Source: Candidatus Melainabacteria bacterium
GTDB taxonomy: Bacteria > Cyanobacteriota > Vampirovibrionia > 2-02-FULL-35-15
Reading direction: 5' to 3'
Length of the DNA stretch: 16,921 bases
Assembly (NCBI GenBank): GCA_023250175.1
Contig: JAHFBD010000020.1
Span: 1 to 16,921, forward strand
Part shown: one piece after another, positions 8,801 through 16,144 of the stretch
Layout of the letters: every line of letters starts with the position of its first letter
Position numbering within the stretch: position 1 is the stretch's first letter
The notes under the pieces: generated by a model
Seen by the model: only the letters and a program-made list of their open reading frames with translations
The model's database searches: none
What the model was told of the DNA's origin: nothing
Program-made: the position numbers and the translations under genes

Positions 8801-11664
8801 AGATTTCAGGTGATTACCCTATTCTTGTAGTTCATATAGATAATGCAGATGATCAAGCAGTTATCAGACAGCTTTTACGTGCACATGAATACTGGCAAAT
8901 GAAAAGACTTGCTGTTGATTTGGTTATTATTAATGAAAAAGCTACATCTTATGTCCAGGATCTGCAAGTTCTTCTTGAAACGATGGTGAGAACCAGTTCT
9001 AAGATGTCTGGGAGTAATATAAATGAAAGTTGCGGTAATATTTTTATTTTAAGAGCTGACCTGCTTACCCAGCAGGAGAAAGAACTTTTACAGACTGCAG
9101 CCAGATCAGTCATGTTTTGTAAAGAAGGAAGTCTTGCAGAACAAGTAATGCGTATGAAACGTAGTACTTATAAACCTGTTCATCAGCTAAAACATCGTGC
9201 CAGTGCTTTTGTAAAAGAAGCCTGGTCAGCAGTACATCCAATCCTTGAATTCTTTAATGGGCTTGGTGGTTTTGCTGATAATGGACGTGAGTATGTGATA
9301 ATTCTTGGAAAATCACAATATACACCTATGCCATGGATTAATGTAATTGCTAATAGTGAAATAGGGTTTTTGGTCTCTGAGTCTGGTTCAGGTTATACAT
9401 GGTCTTTAAATAGCAGAGAAAACCAGATTACTCCATGGTCTAATGACCCAGTATGTGATCCAAGTTCAGAAGTATTTTATATATGTGATAAAGAAACAGG
9501 TGAGTTGTGGACTACTACAGCATTACCAATTCGCTTTGACAATACAACTTATATTACAAGGCATGGCCAGGGCTATAGTAGCTTTGAACATTTTTCACAT
9601 GGGATAGAAAGTAAACTTACCCAGTATGTTAGCTGGGATGATCCAATTAAAATTTCACATCTTACTTTAGAAAATAAATCAGGTAGGATAAGAAATCTTT
9701 CAGTGACCTCTTATGTAGAGTGGGCTCTTGGTTCTTCACGTACTGTCAGTGCGCCGTTTATTGTTACTGAAATTGATGAAGAAACCAATGCAATGTTTGC
9801 CTATAATCCCTGGAATGCAGATTTTGGGAAAAGAATTACATTTGCAGATTTTTGTAACAAACAAAATTCCTGGACTGCTGACAGAATAGAATTTATAGGA
9901 CGGAATGGGACTCTTGAACAGCCTGCAGCTTTGGTGTATGAAGAGATGCTTAGTGGAAATGTTGGTGCTGGACTTGATCCGTGTTGTGCACAGCAGGTAA
10001 CCGTAGAAATTTCCCCTAACGGAAAAGTAGAATTGTTTTTTTTCCTTGGACAGACAACTGATAGAGAAACTGCCCGTAAATTAATCAAGAAATATAGATC
10101 ATTGTCGAATACAGAAAACATTGATTCTGTATTGAATAATGTGAAAGAAAATTGGGAAAACATTCTTTCTAAAGTTCAGGTCAAAACTCCAGATCGCAAA
10201 ACAGATTTAATGTTAAACAGATGGCTTTTATATCAAACGCTAGCTTGTCGCTATTGGGCACGTACAGCTTTTTATCAGGCTGGTGGTGCATATGGTTTCC
10301 GGGATCAACTCCAAGATGTAATGTCCCTAGTTCTTTCGCAACCCTCTATTACAAGAGCACATATTTTAAATGCTGCAAGTCACCAGTTTATAGAAGGTGA
10401 TGTTCAGCATTGGTGGCATCCTCCTTTAGATAAAGGTGCACGTACAAAGTGTTCAGATGACAGTTTATGGCTTCCTTATGTTGTTTGCCGCTATTTAAGG
10501 GTTACAGGTGATTATAAAATACTTGATGAAGCCATTCGATTTTTAGATGGACGAGTACTTTTACCTGAAGAAGAAAGTGTTTATTACCAACCAGTACATT
10601 CTGAGCAGAGTGCTACTCTTTTTGAACATTGTAAAAGAATACTGGATAGAAGTCTTACGTCAGGGGTACATGGATTACCACTAATTGGCAGCTGTGACTG
10701 GAACGATGGAATGAATAGGGTAGGACATGAGGGTTTGGGTGAAAGTGTTTGGCTTGGATGGTTTCTTTATGCAACACTTACACAGTTTGCTTCTGTAGCC
10801 AAAGAGCGAGATGAAGATGACTGTGCACAAAGATGGCTTAAACATTCTAGTAATTTAAAAAATGCTCTTGAAAAAGAAGCCTGGGATGGTGCTTGGTACA
10901 GACGAGCATATTTTGATGATGGGACACCGCTTGGTTCTGCATCAAATGCTGAATGCAGAATCGATTCAATTGCTCAATCATGGAGCGTTATTTCAAAAGC
11001 TGCTGACACTGAGCGAGCTTTGAAAGCTATGGAATCTGTTGAGAAATATTTAATTAGACCTGGTGATAATCTTATTCTTCTTTTTACTCCGCCTTTTGAT
11101 AAAACCCCTCTTGACCCTGGTTACATAAAAGGTTATTTACCTGGTATCCGTGAAAACGGTAGTCAGTATGTTCATGCTGCAATCTGGAATGTAATTGCTT
11201 TTAGTATGTTGGGAAATGGAAATAAGGCTTATGAACTTTTTAGTATGCTAAATCCAATTAATCATGCAGATACTCGCGCAGGCGTACATAGATATAAAGT
11301 TGAACCTTATGTTATAGCTGCAGATGTTTATTCTGAGCCACCTCATGTGGGAAGAGGAGGATGGACATGGTATACAGGGTCAGCAGGATGGATGTATTAT
11401 GCGGGAGTAGAATTGATTTTAGGACTGAACATTGAAGGAGATATTCTGAATATTAATCCTACGATCCCCAGCCATTGGGAAAACTTTATAGTTAACTATA
11501 AACATAAAGCAACACAATATGAAATTTTTGTTGAAAATCCTAATTCAATTTCAAATGGCGTAAAGAAAATTGAATTGGATGGCAAGCCTATAATGTCAAT
11601 AAAAGATGGTATTTCATTAGTTGATGATAAAAAAGTTCATACGGTAAAAGTTGTTCTTGGGTAA
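2836..11664 (+). CDS. cyclic beta-1,2-glucan synthase (NdvB/ChvB/Cgs family)
   Basis: This giant inner-membrane enzyme (2942 aa; ChvB and Brucella Cgs are about 2830-2870) would build beta-1,2-glucan from UDP-glucose, cyclise it and control its length. The start is GTG with GGTGGA just upstream; a stop lies in frame at 2818-2820 and the next Met is near residue 200. Hydrophobic segments lie at about 421-470, 823-866, 880-915 and 952-995. The GT84 core has D638-A-D640, an H752-D-L-F-E-G block and R787-W-A-R-G-D-W-Q794. A Cgs 'glycoamylase'-like domain (about 1390-1600) follows, the region assigned to cyclising transglycosylation (GH189) in characterised enzymes. Two Glyco_transf_36-type modules lie at about 1660-1900 and 2150-2400. 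A GH94 domain (about 2450-2860) has G-F-R-D2490, D2621-W-N-D-G and a Gly/Ser/Trp block near 2842-2852. The 8.8-kb frame is intact. No ChvA-type exporter is nearby. Confidence 0.95.
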   Translation: MKLKPSFLNIINRFEYQSILSDEKAEEPIRSEIFSIERLKQHAESLALTQVVTSNPKKGYSLAERLKNNKKILLDCYHTIGKAVSEKQAITPAAEWLIDNFHIIEGQLRDISEYLPIGFYKELPKLSEGYLKDYPRVYGLSWAFIAHTDSRFDPELLTQFVRTYQHIQPLTIGELWAIAITLRVVLVENLRRLSVRILSSMQARKSADRLADELLGLSSDMPQAVAIFLQDLEVKQLKKPFLVQLIQRLRYQDPTVTPTLQWINEKLTQMNLTADEIVSLEHNNQSAANVTIRNIITSMRLISAFDWRTFFESISLVDETLRTNSVFAAMDFTSQDRYRHAIEELSRGSKYSEIDIAKLVISKIEKYKTEKQLTGKPAEEKKTDLGYYLISSGRRILENKINFSPSLGKKILNFYISNANLGYISTILILTFTLLFIPLFISFEKGVSLWGLLILSIIGLFPASDIIVPLLNRFVVTVVGPRYLPRLKLSDGVPVSMQTFVVMPVLLINKETIEEHLEQLEVHYLSNPNGMVYFGLLSDWKDSDTESCSEDKELLDIAARGIEQLNFRHSTLPDGYKRFFLFHRKRMWNLGENKWMGWERKRGKLHEFNRLLRSASDTTYITELSTVPKDIKYVLTLDADTRMPMGMVSHLVGTMGHPLNRPYVDPNSMRVVEGYGILQPRIMSSLPSRTNSSVFQRLFSGPCGIDPYTFAVSDVYQDLFGEGTYAGKGIYDVDVFEAVLKGRVPENALLSHDLFEGIFARCGFISDIEFFDEFPSHIEVSSLRMDRWARGDWQLLPWIFSREGKCIPRIGRWKILDNLRRTLSAPAMLVTLILGWFLPHAPHILWTCFVVTALSFPSFLSFIFGLIPNKISKRKIGSFRILAFDFLIGLEQSIVLLSLLMYHALLMLDSILRTLYRLFISKTKLLEWTTAAKQKTGANLLLSYFCKRHKGAMFFAIVLGLLFLFFKTDSVIIIAAPFILLWVMSPVIAWFISLPPRTDPTEPLTNEGIKTFRLIARRTWRFFTTFITEKDNLLPPDNFQEDPQPIVAHRSSPTNFGLYLLSTVAAKDFGWIGIGEMVDRLESTLMILQSLPRYRGHFYNWYDLQTKHPLDPKYISSVDSGNFAGHLLVVTQTCEEILQCPLPTLNRIEGIQDTLLLLKESLLNIHDNRRTLIVNLDQLQYAVDDLVNFLKDFPQTPFEYVSRWEALKISADILVDIAKTFAQERGESDSSEVLFWSLQICSDIKSHINDYVQILPWVKLLDKNNLPLDLTDEEKKQLELLNSQETLKLSLADLYSHYEKIAKTLTSSQKTDLQAESSNGEGSSKRRSYIDNLIYMLEKALHACKSMMERFTMTSEVAYKLFNEMDFKFLFDYNRNLFSIGFNVTEDCLDASYYDMLASEARLTSFIAIAKGDVPTSHWFCLNRALTPVGGRTALLSWSGSMFEYLMPSLVMYTPRGSLLDRTCRLIVKKQIGYGTERHVPWGISESAYNVRDKAFAYQYSSFGVPALGLKRGLGEDLVISPYSTALAAMYYPGLAEENFKRLKEMGTLGPYGFYEALDFTTTRLPENNKVVIVRAYMAHHQGMALVALTNVIFDGVMRHRFHEVSIVRAAELLLQERTPRNVVVAHPRSEHLQASNVKDVAQAAIRRFDLPQLPTPSTHLLSNGHYTVMLTSAGSGYSRWNDLSITRWREDVTCDMWGSYIFLYDTESKNLWSAGYQPTGMKPDHYEVTFAEDRVRIIRQDGDIVTNLEIIVSAEDNAEIRRVSLRNTGMKNKEIEITSYSEIVLASQGADVMHPAFSNLFIQTEYIPEVTGLIATRRPRSSKEISVWMAHVIAVEGDTNAGIEYETDRANFLGRGHSIRRAVSAVEGQPLSNTVGAVLDPIVSLRTRIHIPPGATKHISFSTMVSHSREEIIDLADKYHDPATFERTSTLAWTHAQVQLHYLGIDSMEANFFQHLANRIIYSNPSMRPSNEILKRNTLSVAGLWTHQISGDYPILVVHIDNADDQAVIRQLLRAHEYWQMKRLAVDLVIINEKATSYVQDLQVLLETMVRTSSKMSGSNINESCGNIFILRADLLTQQEKELLQTAARSVMFCKEGSLAEQVMRMKRSTYKPVHQLKHRASAFVKEAWSAVHPILEFFNGLGGFADNGREYVIILGKSQYTPMPWINVIANSEIGFLVSESGSGYTWSLNSRENQITPWSNDPVCDPSSEVFYICDKETGELWTTTALPIRFDNTTYITRHGQGYSSFEHFSHGIESKLTQYVSWDDPIKISHLTLENKSGRIRNLSVTSYVEWALGSSRTVSAPFIVTEIDEETNAMFAYNPWNADFGKRITFADFCNKQNSWTADRIEFIGRNGTLEQPAALVYEEMLSGNVGAGLDPCCAQQVTVEISPNGKVELFFFLGQTTDRETARKLIKKYRSLSNTENIDSVLNNVKENWENILSKVQVKTPDRKTDLMLNRWLLYQTLACRYWARTAFYQAGGAYGFRDQLQDVMSLVLSQPSITRAHILNAASHQFIEGDVQHWWHPPLDKGARTKCSDDSLWLPYVVCRYLRVTGDYKILDEAIRFLDGRVLLPEEESVYYQPVHSEQSATLFEHCKRILDRSLTSGVHGLPLIGSCDWNDGMNRVGHEGLGESVWLGWFLYATLTQFASVAKERDEDDCAQRWLKHSSNLKNALEKEAWDGAWYRRAYFDDGTPLGSASNAECRIDSIAQSWSVISKAADTERALKAMESVEKYLIRPGDNLILLFTPPFDKTPLDPGYIKGYLPGIRENGSQYVHAAIWNVIAFSMLGNGNKAYELFSMLNPINHADTRAGVHRYKVEPYVIAADVYSEPPHVGRGGWTWYTGSAGWMYYAGVELILGLNIEGDILNINPTIPSHWENFIVNYKHKATQYEIFVENPNSISNGVKKIELDGKPIMSIKDGISLVDDKKVHTVKVVLG

Positions 11665-11679
11665 AAAGTAGGATTACTT

Positions 11680-11714
11680 TATGTGGATAGTAGAAGATAT
11701 CTTCTCTACACATA
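11680..11714 (+). terminator. hairpin after the glucan synthase gene, possible terminator
   Basis: TATGTG (11680-11685) pairs with CACATA (11709-11714), and the centre is an AGAAG/CTTCT stem with a 4-nt loop plus a TAG/CTA pairing and small bulges. It begins 16 nt after the stop codon. The following sequence (GTCCTTAATC) lacks a proper T-run, so termination would be weak or factor-assisted. It separates the glucan synthase from the promoter of the next gene. Confidence 0.45.
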
Positions 11715-11737
11715 GTCCTTAATCACTAATTTACGCA

Positions 11738-11766
11738 TTGACAAAATTTAAATCAAAACATAAAAT
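11738..11766 (+). promoter_or_regulatory. sigma-70 promoter for the crotonase fusion gene
   Basis: A perfect -35 TTGACA (11738-11743) is followed by exactly 17 nt and a -10 TAAAAT (11761-11766, five of six consensus positions). Transcription would start near 11773, leaving a leader of about 20 nt with AAGAAG as a weak ribosome binding site before the ATG at 11792. This is the best promoter in the window and suggests steady, independent expression of the downstream gene. Confidence 0.75.
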
Positions 11767-11791
11767 GATTTGCATTATTTAAGAAGTTAAA

Positions 11792-13975
11792 ATGCAAATA
11801 AATCTATATCAAAGGATATTTCGTTCAGTCTCGACACAGAGAGTAGCTGAGCTTTTAAACAAAGCTCAAGAGAATGTAGCCATTGCCCTTGGTGATGGAA
11901 AGATGAAGAAAAATATAACTGCTGTAATGCAGAAGGGTGGACTGAATTCTTTTCTACGTCCAGACAGCACTAACAAAGCAGTAGAAATAAGTACTCACTC
12001 AGAGCATGTTTTTGGATGGAACTTCTTTACACCGACTGACAGAAATTCACTTATTGAAATAATAAAAAGTGAAAAGACATCTGATGAAACAATTGTTTCT
12101 GCACATAATCTTGCAACTGCAATGGGTTATAAGCCCATTATTTGTTGGAAGGATTCTCCTTATGCTACGGCATATAGAATATTAGTTGGTGTATTAATTG
12201 AAGCAGCTAGAATGGCTGAAGAAGGGCTAGCTTCTCCAGATGTAATAGATAAAATCTTTCTTGAGACATTTTATCCAGAGCAAATACATGTAAAACTAAC
12301 CAGTGCAAAAAAAAGATTTGAGGCTATACCAAAACTAGCTTTCTTCAAGGATGAGATTGGTATATATAATGAGATAAAACTTTGTGATTATCAAATTCAA
12401 AGAACAATAATACAACTACAAGGCAAAGAAAAAACAAATGAACTGTCCTCCTTGGTTACTAAAAAAGCAGGACTCTTAGATGAAGCCAAAGAAAAATTAA
12501 GTCAAAAGTTATTGTATGCAGAAATAATAAAGAACATTAGTAGTTTAGGATCTTTTTATAAATCAGTTCCAATGATTGAAACACTACAACAAAAAGCAAA
12601 AGTACAATTTAAAGCAATTTCAGATTATCAAACACAAATTAAAAACCCGAATGATTATTTACAATCTTTCAATATAACTCCTTATAAGTTTCCAAGTGTT
12701 GTTAATACTTCAACAATTAATTCAAGTGAAGCAAGGCAACTAATAACGGATAGATTGAAAGGTGTTTATATAGCAAGTGCTCAGCAAGTATACCTTGAGG
12801 GTCTTTCAACACCACAAGATATAGAAATAGCTTGTGAAGAAGGTTTTCAGTACAATTATGGTCCACTTAAAATGGCAAGGAATTTAGGAAAAGAAGAAGT
12901 TACAAGATTAACTGCTTTAGTTAATAAAGGATTGAATCAATCTTTGCCAACAGGCATATGTAAGCCAGGTACCTTTGTAGAATTGAATGATAATGAGCTT
13001 TCGGGAGTTCAGACATATACTCAAGACAATATTGGCTACATTGTAATGGGAAGTAGCCACATACAAAATTTACGCAAAACTGATAACTCATTAAGTCCTG
13101 AAATGATAAAAGGTATAAGTGCTGCAATTAATCAATTTGAAAATGATGACTCGGTAAAAACAATAATTCTTAGAAGTCAGGGTGGTAAAGTGTTTTGTGC
13201 TGGAGCAGATTTAGATTACATAAAAAATAGAATAAAATGTGATTTGAAAAAATCAAAAGAATATATGAGACTTGGTAAGACTCTAATGGATCAAATCGCA
13301 AATTGTAAAAAACCAACTGTTGCAGTTGTAGATGGAAAAATGGTTGGTGGTGGTGCAGAGATAGCAGCAGCTTGTGATTATAGGATTCTAACTGTTAATG
13401 CAACGCTTGCAATGCCAGAAAATGCACTGGGGCTTGATCCTGATTGGGGTGGTAGTGAGAGAATCCCAGCACTAATTGGAAAACTCTTAACCGTGCCACT
13501 TATATGTAATTCTAAAGGAACTAAGTGGATGTGGCTTAATGCAAGAGAAGCTTGTAATGTAGGTTTTGGAGATAATAAAAATCCTATATTACAAAGTGAT
13601 CTTCCCCGATACTTGGCAAATTTAATTGAAGACAAAATAGAAGAACTCAATATCCATGAAAAACCAAACAGAAAACCAGTTTTTGATAAACAAGTAACTG
13701 AATATCCAGAAGATATAGTTTTAAAATTTAAGTTAAACCAACCTTATGTACATAAATGGAGACTATTTACAAGAGCAGTTGCAAGAGAGACTGAAAAATT
13801 AATTTTAAATGCAGAAGATCCAAGCTATAGGGAGAATTCCTTTGTAACAACCAATACTAAGAAATTGATTGGTCGAGCAAGATGGGTTGATAGGTTATAC
13901 AATACTCCATTTATCATGGCAGTACAAAACAGGATTTTTGCACCAATACTTGAAAAGCTAGGATTAGCAAAATAA
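11792..13975 (+). CDS. FadN-like fusion: degenerate hydroxyacyl-CoA dehydrogenase plus crotonase
   Basis: The protein (727 aa) has the domain order of Bacillus FadN, dehydrogenase first and enoyl-CoA hydratase last (FadB is the reverse). The NAD-binding Rossmann domain is missing, replaced by about 70 unrelated residues. The first recognisable part is G75-W-N-F-F-T-P81, equal to G-x-H-F-F-N-P: the catalytic His is N77, the later catalytic Asn is Y128, and only E89 is kept. A second dehydrogenase C-terminal-type repeat lies at about 315-375 after a Lys-rich helical stretch. The crotonase domain (about 415-600) looks active, with A470-G-A-D473 for the oxyanion hole and glutamates E523 (GGGAE) and E543 (PEN), 20 residues apart as in rat hydratase (E144, E164). 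Residues 620-727 are unknown. Likely a hydratase or other crotonase acting on acyl-CoA, in the cytoplasm. The start is ATG, 26 nt after a strong promoter. Confidence 0.75.
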   Translation: MQINLYQRIFRSVSTQRVAELLNKAQENVAIALGDGKMKKNITAVMQKGGLNSFLRPDSTNKAVEISTHSEHVFGWNFFTPTDRNSLIEIIKSEKTSDETIVSAHNLATAMGYKPIICWKDSPYATAYRILVGVLIEAARMAEEGLASPDVIDKIFLETFYPEQIHVKLTSAKKRFEAIPKLAFFKDEIGIYNEIKLCDYQIQRTIIQLQGKEKTNELSSLVTKKAGLLDEAKEKLSQKLLYAEIIKNISSLGSFYKSVPMIETLQQKAKVQFKAISDYQTQIKNPNDYLQSFNITPYKFPSVVNTSTINSSEARQLITDRLKGVYIASAQQVYLEGLSTPQDIEIACEEGFQYNYGPLKMARNLGKEEVTRLTALVNKGLNQSLPTGICKPGTFVELNDNELSGVQTYTQDNIGYIVMGSSHIQNLRKTDNSLSPEMIKGISAAINQFENDDSVKTIILRSQGGKVFCAGADLDYIKNRIKCDLKKSKEYMRLGKTLMDQIANCKKPTVAVVDGKMVGGGAEIAAACDYRILTVNATLAMPENALGLDPDWGGSERIPALIGKLLTVPLICNSKGTKWMWLNAREACNVGFGDNKNPILQSDLPRYLANLIEDKIEELNIHEKPNRKPVFDKQVTEYPEDIVLKFKLNQPYVHKWRLFTRAVARETEKLILNAEDPSYRENSFVTTNTKKLIGRARWVDRLYNTPFIMAVQNRIFAPILEKLGLAK

Positions 13976-13976
13976 A

Positions 13977-15809
13977 CTAAACTAATTTTAAAGCCTTAAA
14001 CTCAGACTTTAGTGCATCCACTCCAAGCGGCTTTCCTGTCATGTATTTAATCAATTCATTCCAGGGATAAGATTCGCCTACTCCTCTATATTCTTTTAAA
14101 TAATCACCAGTTTCTTTACTAAATAAGCCTCTTTGCGGGGCAAGTTCATCGATCTTTGCATGTATCTGTGCTCTCATAAGCTGACCAAGGAAATAGCACT
14201 GATAATAAACTGGTGCTGTGGCAAAGTGAATCTTATAGGTCCAATCAGGCTTATTTCTGTCATTAGGAATCTTTATCCCTAAATATTCATCAGATTTTCT
14301 CACCCAAAGTTTATTAACGTTGTTTAAAGTTAACTCTTCATCTTTTAAATTGTACATTTCTCTTTCAAAATCAGTAATGAGGAGATAGTTGTGAAAAAAC
14401 TTAACTAGCCCATCAGCAAGTTTATATTGGTTGCCAAGAGTTAAACACTCTTGAATCTTATTCTCATCAAACTTCACTGCTTCTCTAAGCCAATGTTCGT
14501 TATACAATAAATCTTCCATCATCATTGCATCACTTTCAGTAACTATTGTATGTAGATTTTTAAAAATACTAGGTAGTTGAGGTTCAATAAGAGAATACCC
14601 TACTCCATGTCCCAAAACTTCATGGAGTTCTGTCGAAAAAGCATAACCCATTCTGCTTTGAAATGTTGGATCAATATTTCCAAGTGACCTAATATCTGTA
14701 GGTGTCTTTAATGGCCATAAAGACCAGTGAGGATTTTTTCCTGGCCTTGGAAAAAGATCACTTTTATCTACAATAAAATCTGCATCAGTACCAATTGATT
14801 TTGCGGTTTCTTTTAAAACGGGTCTTGGATCGATTCCTTTAAAATACCCATCGCTTGAAAAACTCATAACATCTTCAAGTATTCCTGGTTCTCCAACCCC
14901 ACCCTGAAACCAAGGTAACCTCGCATCTTCTTTAGATATACCATAGCGTTTTATTGCGGCAGTATCCATTTTCTCCCGTAAATTATCATACATAGGCTTT
15001 AAAGCTATTTTTACTTCGGACATGAGAGAGACTAAATCTGTTTCATTAATTTCTTGCCTGTGAAGTTTATAGGAATAATAATTAGGAAAGCCGGCTTTTC
15101 TTGCATATTCATTTCTAAGCTTAACGGCTTCTAAAATTGTTTCTGCTATTGTTAGTCCTTTACCCTTTAATCTGTGATTTCCAACTTCAAGCTTAGCTTG
15201 AACAAGTTCTATAACCTCTTGTGCTCCGGAAGCTCCTTTAGTCTCTTTTATCTTTCCTTCAATTTCAGCATCAGTAAACTCTTTGCCTTGGTATAAAGCT
15301 TTAAAATCTCCATACATCATAGCTAAATCTGTTTCAATATCCGATATTTTTTTATATAATGCAGGATCAACTAAACATTCAGAAAACTCAGGATAAGCAA
15401 GCTCAACTTGTCTTTTTAAAAATGGCTCCCTTATATCATTTCTATTCTTATAGATAGGCAAAATAGGATTTGCAATTGTTGGGTTAAATTTAAATTGTTG
15501 ATAAGTTTCTTGAGCTGCTTTTTCTGCATCTCCATATTTATCCTGTAATTTACTTAGACGCTCTTTAAAACTACTGTCACTTTCATTATCTTTTCTTTTA
15601 CTTTCTTCTTCTCCCCCTAGAGTATATAAATCCCATGCTGCATAACCTGTTTTTTCAGCGAGTTCTTGTAACTTCTCAACTTGATTACCAATGAAGCTTA
15701 TTGCTGATCTTTCAGTTTCATTTAGTGTTGAATCTTGTGCAAGAGCAAGCTTTTTTCCTACTATTAAGGTTGCTTTCTGAAAAACAGATGTTGCTTCACT
15801 TACTTTCAT
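13977..15809 (-). CDS. M2 (ACE-like) zinc metallopeptidase with HEXXGH motif
   Basis: The protein has 610 aa and no signal peptide, so it is probably cytoplasmic, and is mostly helical. The zinc site is H396-E-V-L-G-H401, one residue longer than HEXXH. The rest matches angiotensin-converting enzyme (M2) in content and spacing: E425 as third ligand is 24 residues after the second His (24 in ACE), K526-I-H528 stands for K511/H513 (H528 is 127 after H401; 126 in ACE), Y536 and Y539 for Y520/Y523, and H361-W-S-L-W for ACE H353-A-S-A-W. The expected activity is removal of dipeptides or short peptides from peptide C-termini. HEXXGH is known from M49 (DPP III), but the M49 third-ligand motif EExxAE is absent. 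The ATG start has AAGGAGA 7 nt upstream. The gene is convergent with the crotonase fusion, with 1 nt between the stop codons. Substrate unknown. Confidence 0.75.
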   Translation of the reverse strand: MKVSEATSVFQKATLIVGKKLALAQDSTLNETERSAISFIGNQVEKLQELAEKTGYAAWDLYTLGGEEESKRKDNESDSSFKERLSKLQDKYGDAEKAAQETYQQFKFNPTIANPILPIYKNRNDIREPFLKRQVELAYPEFSECLVDPALYKKISDIETDLAMMYGDFKALYQGKEFTDAEIEGKIKETKGASGAQEVIELVQAKLEVGNHRLKGKGLTIAETILEAVKLRNEYARKAGFPNYYSYKLHRQEINETDLVSLMSEVKIALKPMYDNLREKMDTAAIKRYGISKEDARLPWFQGGVGEPGILEDVMSFSSDGYFKGIDPRPVLKETAKSIGTDADFIVDKSDLFPRPGKNPHWSLWPLKTPTDIRSLGNIDPTFQSRMGYAFSTELHEVLGHGVGYSLIEPQLPSIFKNLHTIVTESDAMMMEDLLYNEHWLREAVKFDENKIQECLTLGNQYKLADGLVKFFHNYLLITDFEREMYNLKDEELTLNNVNKLWVRKSDEYLGIKIPNDRNKPDWTYKIHFATAPVYYQCYFLGQLMRAQIHAKIDELAPQRGLFSKETGDYLKEYRGVGESYPWNELIKYMTGKPLGVDALKSEFKALKLV

Positions 15810-15983
15810 AAATAAATCTCCTTATTTAAATTGCTAACATCGTAACCAATAAATTACTTAACTTCAATATATAAAGCGCCTTTCATTTGTTTTGATAAGT
15901 AAAATGTTAGATTATATAGCAGTTTGTCAAATTCAGCTATTTTAATTTACCTGATGTTATTAGCCTACTTTAAAGGATTTTTA

Positions 15984-16136
15984 CTATTTACAACAAAAGC
16001 AAGTAAGGCAACTACATAGGCTTACGCAGTTACAAGTTAGCTTATTTATAAGTAGGATTGCCAATAACAATAAAACAGAACCCAAAGCTATAGTTGTAGA
16101 CTTATTGAACTGTTGAATATTTATTAATTTATTCAT
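15984..16136 (-). CDS. small Cys-rich single-span membrane protein (50 aa)
   Basis: This gene is short but well supported. It starts with ATG at 16136, preceded by a strong ribosome binding site AAGGAG (spacing 4) that overlaps the TAA of the preceding YHS gene, only 8 bp upstream, so the two are probably translationally coupled. The protein has a short N-terminal part with two or three Lys, one hydrophobic segment at about residues 15-31 rich in Leu and Ile, and a C-terminal tail with seven Cys at 35, 37, 41, 43, 46, 48 and 49, giving CxC, CxC, CxCC patterns. No named family is recognised. The tail resembles a metallothionein-like thiol cluster held at the membrane. Operon context with two YHS proteins suggests binding or passing on of a soft metal such as copper, which is inference. 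Confidence 0.7.
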   Translation of the reverse strand: MNKLINIQQFNKSTTIALGSVLLLLAILLINKLTCNCVSLCSCLTCFCCK

Positions 16137-16144
16137 AAAACTCC

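Noticed and set aside
13977..15809. Assignment of the peptidase to M49 (dipeptidyl peptidase III) because of HEXXGH
   Set aside because: The M49 third-ligand motif (EExxAE) about 50 residues downstream is missing, while a Glu at +24 and the K-x-H and Tyr positions match the M2 family.
15911..15930. TTGACA and TATAAT on the minus strand as promoter of the peptidase gene
   Set aside because: The two hexamers are only 8 nt apart, too close for a sigma-70 promoter; at 17 nt neither has a good partner.
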